Below are positions 40,995 to 44,644 of a stretch of 44,644 bases of DNA, one piece after another. Each line of letters opens with the position of its first letter. The first letter of the stretch is position 1. The DNA lies in the NCBI RefSeq assembly GCF_007990755.1, contig NZ_BJXA01000074.1:1-44644 (forward strand), in the 5' to 3' direction. The position numbers and the translations under genes were made by a program. The notes below the pieces were generated by a model. The model worked only from the letters and a program-made list of their open reading frames with translations, ran no database searches and was not told where the DNA came from. Source of the stretch: Nocardia ninae NBRC 108245. GTDB taxonomy: Bacteria > Actinomycetota > Actinomycetes > Mycobacteriales > Mycobacteriaceae.

Positions 40995-42398
40995 ATGAGG
41001 TTGTCCGGCTGGATAAGCGCCGCGGTCGTGGGCGCACTGGTCACCGCCGCGGTGCCCGCTGCCGCCGAACCGCCGCCCGACCCGATCACCGGGTCGTCCG
41101 GGCTCGGCGACCCGTACTACCCCGAGGACGGTAACGGCGGCTACGACGTCCGCCACTACGACGTCACCATCGACTACGACCCGCCGAGCCACCAGCTCAC
41201 CGGGTCGGCCCGCATCGACGCCGTGTCGACCCAGGCGCTGCGCGCGTTCAACCTCGACTTCGCCGGGCCGGACGTGCGGGTGGTGTCGGTGAACAATCTC
41301 CCCGCCGCGTTCCACCGCAACGGCGCGCACGAACTCACCGTCACGCCCCTGCTGCCGCTGCTGCCCGGACTGCCTTTCACGGTGACCGTGGACTACGCCG
41401 GTCCCGCCGTGAACACCGAGGGCGAGGGCTGGACGTTCGCGCCGAGCGGCGGCGCCTTCGCGGCAGGCGAGCCGCATTCGGCCACCACCTGGTACCCGCT
41501 CAACGACACCCCGCTGGACAAGGCCACTTTCGCGCTGCACGCCACCGTTCCGGCGGAATGGGAGGTCGTCTCCAATGGCCTGCGCACCCAGGACGTGGTG
41601 CAGGGCGAGCGGCGGACCGTCAGCTGGGAGGCGCGCCAGCCGGTGCTCGGCTACCTGACCACCGTGGCGATCGACAAGTTCAGTTTCCTGGATCAGCAGC
41701 GCGCCGACGGCACCCCGCTGATCAGCGCCTTCGCCCCGGGGGCCGAACGCAACCGGGAGACCGAGCAGCGCCTGCCGGAGATCCTCGACTTCATCGAAAG
41801 CCTCTACGGCCCTTACCCGTTCGACTCGTCGGGCGGCATCTACGTCGACGCCGACATCATGTTCTCGCTGGAGACCCAGACCCGCCCGATCTACGCGCCG
41901 TGGACGGACCTGCCGACCGTGGTGCACGAGCTCGCGCACCAGTGGTGGGGCGATTCGGTGTCGGTGCGCCAGTGGTCCGATATCTGCCTGAACGAATGCT
42001 TCGCCAGTTACACCGCCGACTACCTGTGGCCGGAGCACAAGGAAGGCAAGAACGTCGACCAGCAGTACCGCGAGACCATTCAGAAGTTCCTGGGCAACAG
42101 TGAGTTCTGGCAGATATCGCTGGGAAATCCCGGTGCCGGAACGGAATTCACCTCCGTCTACTACCGCGGTCCGCTGTTCCTGCACGCGCTGCGCAAGCAG
42201 CTCGGTGACGACGTGTTCTTCGCGGCGGTGCGAGAGTTCAACGCGCGCCACGTGTATGGGAATGCGTCCATGCCCGAGTTCCGCACGTTCGTCCAGTCGA
42301 AGTCGCCTACGGACCTGACCGGGTTCTTCGACGCCTGGCTCGACCAGACGGCGCCGCCACCGGAGGAGTACCTCTTCCCCGGCGGACTGCGCGGCTGA
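40995..42398 (+). CDS. secreted M1 family metallopeptidase
   Basis: A 467-residue zinc peptidase with a signal peptide (LSGWISAAVVGALVTAAVPAAA, cleavage near Ala24). The active site is HELAHQWW (His311, Glu312, His315) with the third ligand Glu334 in NECFASYTADYLW. The N-terminal beta-sandwich is present. The exopeptidase motif GxMEN is replaced by SLETQT before RPIYAPW, so it may act differently from classical aminopeptidase N. ATG 40995 is used. The gene starts 70 bp after the LysE stop. Confidence 0.92.
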   Translation: MRLSGWISAAVVGALVTAAVPAAAEPPPDPITGSSGLGDPYYPEDGNGGYDVRHYDVTIDYDPPSHQLTGSARIDAVSTQALRAFNLDFAGPDVRVVSVNNLPAAFHRNGAHELTVTPLLPLLPGLPFTVTVDYAGPAVNTEGEGWTFAPSGGAFAAGEPHSATTWYPLNDTPLDKATFALHATVPAEWEVVSNGLRTQDVVQGERRTVSWEARQPVLGYLTTVAIDKFSFLDQQRADGTPLISAFAPGAERNRETEQRLPEILDFIESLYGPYPFDSSGGIYVDADIMFSLETQTRPIYAPWTDLPTVVHELAHQWWGDSVSVRQWSDICLNECFASYTADYLWPEHKEGKNVDQQYRETIQKFLGNSEFWQISLGNPGAGTEFTSVYYRGPLFLHALRKQLGDDVFFAAVREFNARHVYGNASMPEFRTFVQSKSPTDLTGFFDAWLDQTAPPPEEYLFPGGLRG

Positions 42399-42439
42399 GC
42401 CGGGAGCAAGGGGAACCCTCGGTCGGCCAGTGGATTTCG

Positions 42440-43261
42440 TTACTCGCCGTCGACGCGCTCCCGCGCCCGCTCGACCCACCGCTCCACCCGATCGAGCTGT
42501 CGCTGCGCCGAACGCAACTGGTCCTGGGCCGTGCGTTCGGTCGTGCGACAGAACTGCCGCTCCTGCTCCGCCCGGGCGAGCTCTTCCTTCAACTCGGTGA
42601 TCCGAGCGTCGATGTCACCCAGTTGATCGGCAGCCCGCTCGACCTCCTCGTGCGCTGAATCCCTTGCCGCACGGGCGGATTCGAGGGCCTCCAGCGCGTC
42701 GTCCAGTTCCTGGCGGGGATTGTCCTCGGCCGGTTCCTCGGCGGCGGGCTCGGGTGCTTCGTCGTCGACCGCGACCAAGCCGGGACCGGCGGGGCCGAAT
42801 CCCTCGTAGGTCGCCGCGGTCGCCAACGTTCCTGAATGCACCTGTTCGGCGACGTCCGGGTCGGCGAGCGCCGCGGTCAAGGTCTGGCCGATCTCGCGCA
42901 GCACGCCCTCGTTCACCGGGTGTCCGTGCTGCTCGGCCAGTGCTCCCGCCTTCTTCGCCAGCGCGTTGACCGCCTGCTGCCGCTGTCCGGTGAGGCTGCG
43001 CAGCTCGTCGCCGGAGAGTTTCCGCTGCGCCGAGCGCAGTGCCGCGCCCAGCTGTAGCAGCGCCTCGACGTCCGCGGGCGCCTCGCGGGCCAGCAGGTTC
43101 ACCGTCCACGCGGTGACCGTGGGTCTACGCAATTTGCCGATGGCGGTCGCGAGCTCCTTGTCGCCCGCCTCCTTGGCCTGTTTGACCTGAGCCGTGCGGG
43201 CAGCGACGAACTCACTCGGAGCGAGTCCGTACAAGTCGCGGGCAACGTCGTCCAGCGTCAT
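42440..43261 (-). CDS. coiled-coil protein of unknown function
   Basis: A 273-residue protein beginning MTLDDVARDLYGLAPSEF. The N-terminal ~110 residues are basic and helical (ELATAIGKLRRPTVTAWTVN). An acidic linker (EAPEPAAEEPAEDN) follows, and the last ~100 residues (ARDSAHEEVERAADQLG...) form a long coiled coil with ELKEELARAEQER. The N-terminal pattern is recurrent in actinobacteria and always hypothetical. ATG 43261 is preferred; a TTG at 43270 adds three residues. It is divergent from the small ORF at 43357. Confidence 0.8.
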   Translation of the reverse strand: MTLDDVARDLYGLAPSEFVAARTAQVKQAKEAGDKELATAIGKLRRPTVTAWTVNLLAREAPADVEALLQLGAALRSAQRKLSGDELRSLTGQRQQAVNALAKKAGALAEQHGHPVNEGVLREIGQTLTAALADPDVAEQVHSGTLATAATYEGFGPAGPGLVAVDDEAPEPAAEEPAEDNPRQELDDALEALESARAARDSAHEEVERAADQLGDIDARITELKEELARAEQERQFCRTTERTAQDQLRSAQRQLDRVERWVERARERVDGE

Positions 43262-43310
43262 ACTGGCCAAGCGTAACGACTCGGTCTGTCGAAGCGAAAG
43301 AACCCACGTA

Positions 43311-43340
43311 TTGGACGAACGTCCACGTTACGGGTGATAC
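43311..43340 (+). promoter_or_regulatory. promoter with embedded 14-bp palindrome
   Basis: TTGGAC (43311-43316), an 18-nt spacer and TGATAC (43335-43340) form a good sigma-70-type promoter. TGGACG-AA-CGTCCA (43312-43325) is a perfect dyad overlapping the -35, a classic place for a repressor such as TetR. It reads toward the small ORF at 43357. Confidence 0.6.
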
Positions 43341-43356
43341 GCGAAAGGCGTTGCTA

Positions 43357-43443
43357 GTGAACTTCTTTGGATTGCAAGTGCTCGGCAGTCTGCTCCCGAG
43401 GATCCTCGGGTACGCGTTGCTCGGCATGTCCTACATGTTTTAG
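43357..43443 (+). CDS. 28-residue hydrophobic ORF
   Basis: GTG 43357 to TAG 43443 encodes a short hydrophobic peptide that begins MNFFGLQVLGSLL and ends with GYALLGMSYMF, with one Arg in the middle. It is preceded by AAAGG about 10 nt upstream and by the promoter above. It could be a small membrane peptide. No homolog is known to me, and the peptide alone is weak evidence. The promoter and dyad are the reason to keep it. Confidence 0.4.
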   Translation: MNFFGLQVLGSLLPRILGYALLGMSYMF

Positions 43444-43562
43444 GCCCGTCGCATCCCGTCCGCCGATATCACCCCAGGAGCTGATGCGGCCGTACTCGGC
43501 GTCCGGGTATCCTCACCGCGTTCGCGAGCGGCGTGAATGTGTTCGGTGAGAGAGGTTTTCAG

Positions 43563-44093
43563 GTGAAGTTTCCAGGAGCGAGGCTGCTGGCACGCGTGGT
43601 GCTTGCCCTCGTAGCGGTGGCGGCGGTGGTCGTCACGGTGGTCGGTTGTTCGGCGGCCAAGGATGCCAGCAAGTCCGACACGGCCAAGGCCAACGTCGGT
43701 GACTGCATCAATGTCACCAAGAGTTCGTCGACCGACGCCAAGACCGAGCCGGTGGACTGCTCGTCGGAGAAGGCGGTCTACAAGATCGCGCAGACCTTCG
43801 ACAAGAAGACCGAGTGCCCGACGGACTACACCTCTTATGAGGAGACCCTCGCGGGCGGCACCACCGCGTTCCTGTGCCTGGCGCCCAACTTCAAGCAGGG
43901 CAGCTGCTACAACGAGAGCCCGGCCACCGGTTACAAGCACGTGGACTGCACGACCCCCGAGGCGAGCTTCAAGGTGGTGAAGCGGATCGACGGCGAAGCC
44001 GACGAGCTGCTGTGCGGGGCCGACGCGGACAGCTTCCGCCTGATCTCGGAGACCCCGAAGATCACCTTCTGCCTGGCCAAGCCCAAGGCCTGA
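43563..44093 (+). CDS. Cys-rich lipoprotein (LppU-like)
   Basis: A 176-residue lipoprotein from GTG 43563 with a 28-residue signal and the lipobox VVGC (Cys29), then a KDASKSDTAKA linker. The mature part has six spaced Cys (NVGDCIN, PVDCSS, TECPTD, FLCLAP, GSCYNE, HVDCTT, LLCGA, TFCLA), suggesting disulfides. The pattern resembles the LppU family of mycobacteria. GTG 43563 follows AGAGAGG; ATG 43533 is a longer alternative. It is convergent with the WYL-like gene with no gap. Confidence 0.8.
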   Translation: MKFPGARLLARVVLALVAVAAVVVTVVGCSAAKDASKSDTAKANVGDCINVTKSSSTDAKTEPVDCSSEKAVYKIAQTFDKKTECPTDYTSYEETLAGGTTAFLCLAPNFKQGSCYNESPATGYKHVDCTTPEASFKVVKRIDGEADELLCGADADSFRLISETPKITFCLAKPKA

Positions 44094-44644
44094 TCATTCG
44101 AGCAGGGCGACCGACGCGATCCGGTGCAGCGTGAAGTGCCGGACCGCGCCGGTCACCGGGTCGAGCGCGTCGAGCTGGCCGTTGCCGACCTTGAGCGGTT
44201 CCACCACACGCTGCGTCGCCACGCCGGAGGCGTCGACGTAGCCGATGTTCACCGACCGCCGCACCCGCGCCGCCAATTGCAGCAGCGCCAGGGTCGCCGC
44301 GGTATTGGTGCGGGTGCCGTCCATCCGCACCGACTGTCCGGAGCGGGCGCTGGTGGCGCGATCGGCCGCGCGCAGCTCGGTGACGAGTAGTTCCAGCTGT
44401 TCGGTGCTCGGCGGCGTCGGCCGCCACGGCGGCCTGGCATTGGGCCGCGCCGAGATCCGGGCGCCCCGCTGGCGCAGATCCACGATGATGCCGGAGGAAT
44501 CCTCGCCCGCAGGCGCGAAACCGGCCGCGCGCAGCTGCTCGAGCACCTCGCCGAGCGGCGCTTGGGCGATCGCCACCGTCGGTGCGATGGCCCGCAGCGC
44601 CAGCGCCCCGGCCACCGGCGCGGCCAGCACCTGAGCCAGCAGCG
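44094..44644 (-). CDS. helicase-associated WYL-like protein, C-terminal part
   Basis: A minus-strand frame ends at 44094 and stays open to the right edge, so only the C-terminal 183 codons are visible. It contains TATLALLQLAARVRRSVNIGYVDASG and PLKVGNGQLDALDPVTGAVRHFTLHRI, which resemble the WYL-type C-terminus of the Rv0862c-like proteins (XPB-linked helicase-associated domain). That gene lies beside ercc3 in mycobacteria; here it is 4.6 kb from it. GTG 44630 is only an internal codon of the longer gene. Confidence 0.75.
   Translation of the reverse strand, partial: LLAQVLAAPVAGALALRAIAPTVAIAQAPLGEVLEQLRAAGFAPAGEDSSGIIVDLRQRGARISARPNARPPWRPTPPSTEQLELLVTELRAADRATSARSGQSVRMDGTRTNTAATLALLQLAARVRRSVNIGYVDASGVATQRVVEPLKVGNGQLDALDPVTGAVRHFTLHRIASVALLE

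Overview
The window looks like chromosome from Nocardia or a close mycolic-acid-bearing relative. It is very GC-rich, uses GTG and TTG starts and many 1-4 nt stop/start overlaps. It carries a type II acyl-ACP desaturase, a polyprenol-phosphate mannose synthase, an XPB helicase, a SigJ-type ECF41 sigma factor, and salicylate-capped (nocobactin/mycobactin type) siderophore genes under IdeR-like iron boxes. This is inferred from gene content; there is no 16S gene in the window.

Layout. 1-1551: the 5' end of an LCP (LytR-CpsA-Psr) gene and a DusB tRNA-dihydrouridine synthase, both minus. 1626-2238: a ribbon-helix-helix/Doc toxin-antitoxin pair. 2249-5819: a minus-strand lipid operon (MaoC, lipid-transfer thiolase, SRPBCC, SDR) with a divergent AraC regulator (5942-6985), followed by an SDR and an acyl-CoA dehydrogenase. 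9276-9729 is gene-free with a perfect 18-bp inverted repeat. DesA-type desaturase, a DUF937 protein and tRNA-Lys follow. 11815-12676 is a gene-free, palindrome-rich stretch in front of a butyrolactone-receptor-like TetR gene. Then come tRNA-Glu, tRNA-Asp and tRNA-Phe and a tandem array of a ~75-bp repeat (13833-14120).

14424-21986: a Gap/Sap-type membrane protein, a 55-residue protein, ppm1 ending in a 22-bp bidirectional terminator, a DUF6069 protein with an operator-like palindrome, the plsC-plsB pair (PlsC fused to a degenerate HAD domain) and a DUF2127 protein. 22034-28783 is the siderophore locus: salicylate synthase, salicyl-AMP ligase and an ArCP-Cy-A-PCP NRPS, with two iron boxes. 28811-31140: an SDR, DsbB with a translationally coupled 54-residue DUF5993 protein, and a CMD/AhpD-like protein with an ECF41-type promoter.

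31275-32586: a class I DAHP synthase preceded by a 23-codon reading frame with consecutive Tyr-Phe-Trp-Phe codons and a following hairpin, which looks like an aromatic amino-acid attenuator on a leaderless transcript. 32658-44644: LysE exporter, TRIC channel, DHFR-like reductase, DapC-like aminotransferase, ECF41 sigma factor with its own candidate promoter, GNAT, XPB helicase, DUF3239, second LysE, secreted M1 peptidase, coiled-coil protein, a 28-residue hydrophobic ORF with promoter and operator, a lipoprotein, and the 3' end of a helicase-associated WYL-like protein.

The two most interesting signals are regulatory: the Tyr-Phe-Trp-Phe leader in front of the DAHP synthase, and the pair of ECF41-type promoters (both with N16 spacing) that link the sigma factor at 36145-37050 to its own gene and to the CMD gene about 6 kb away.
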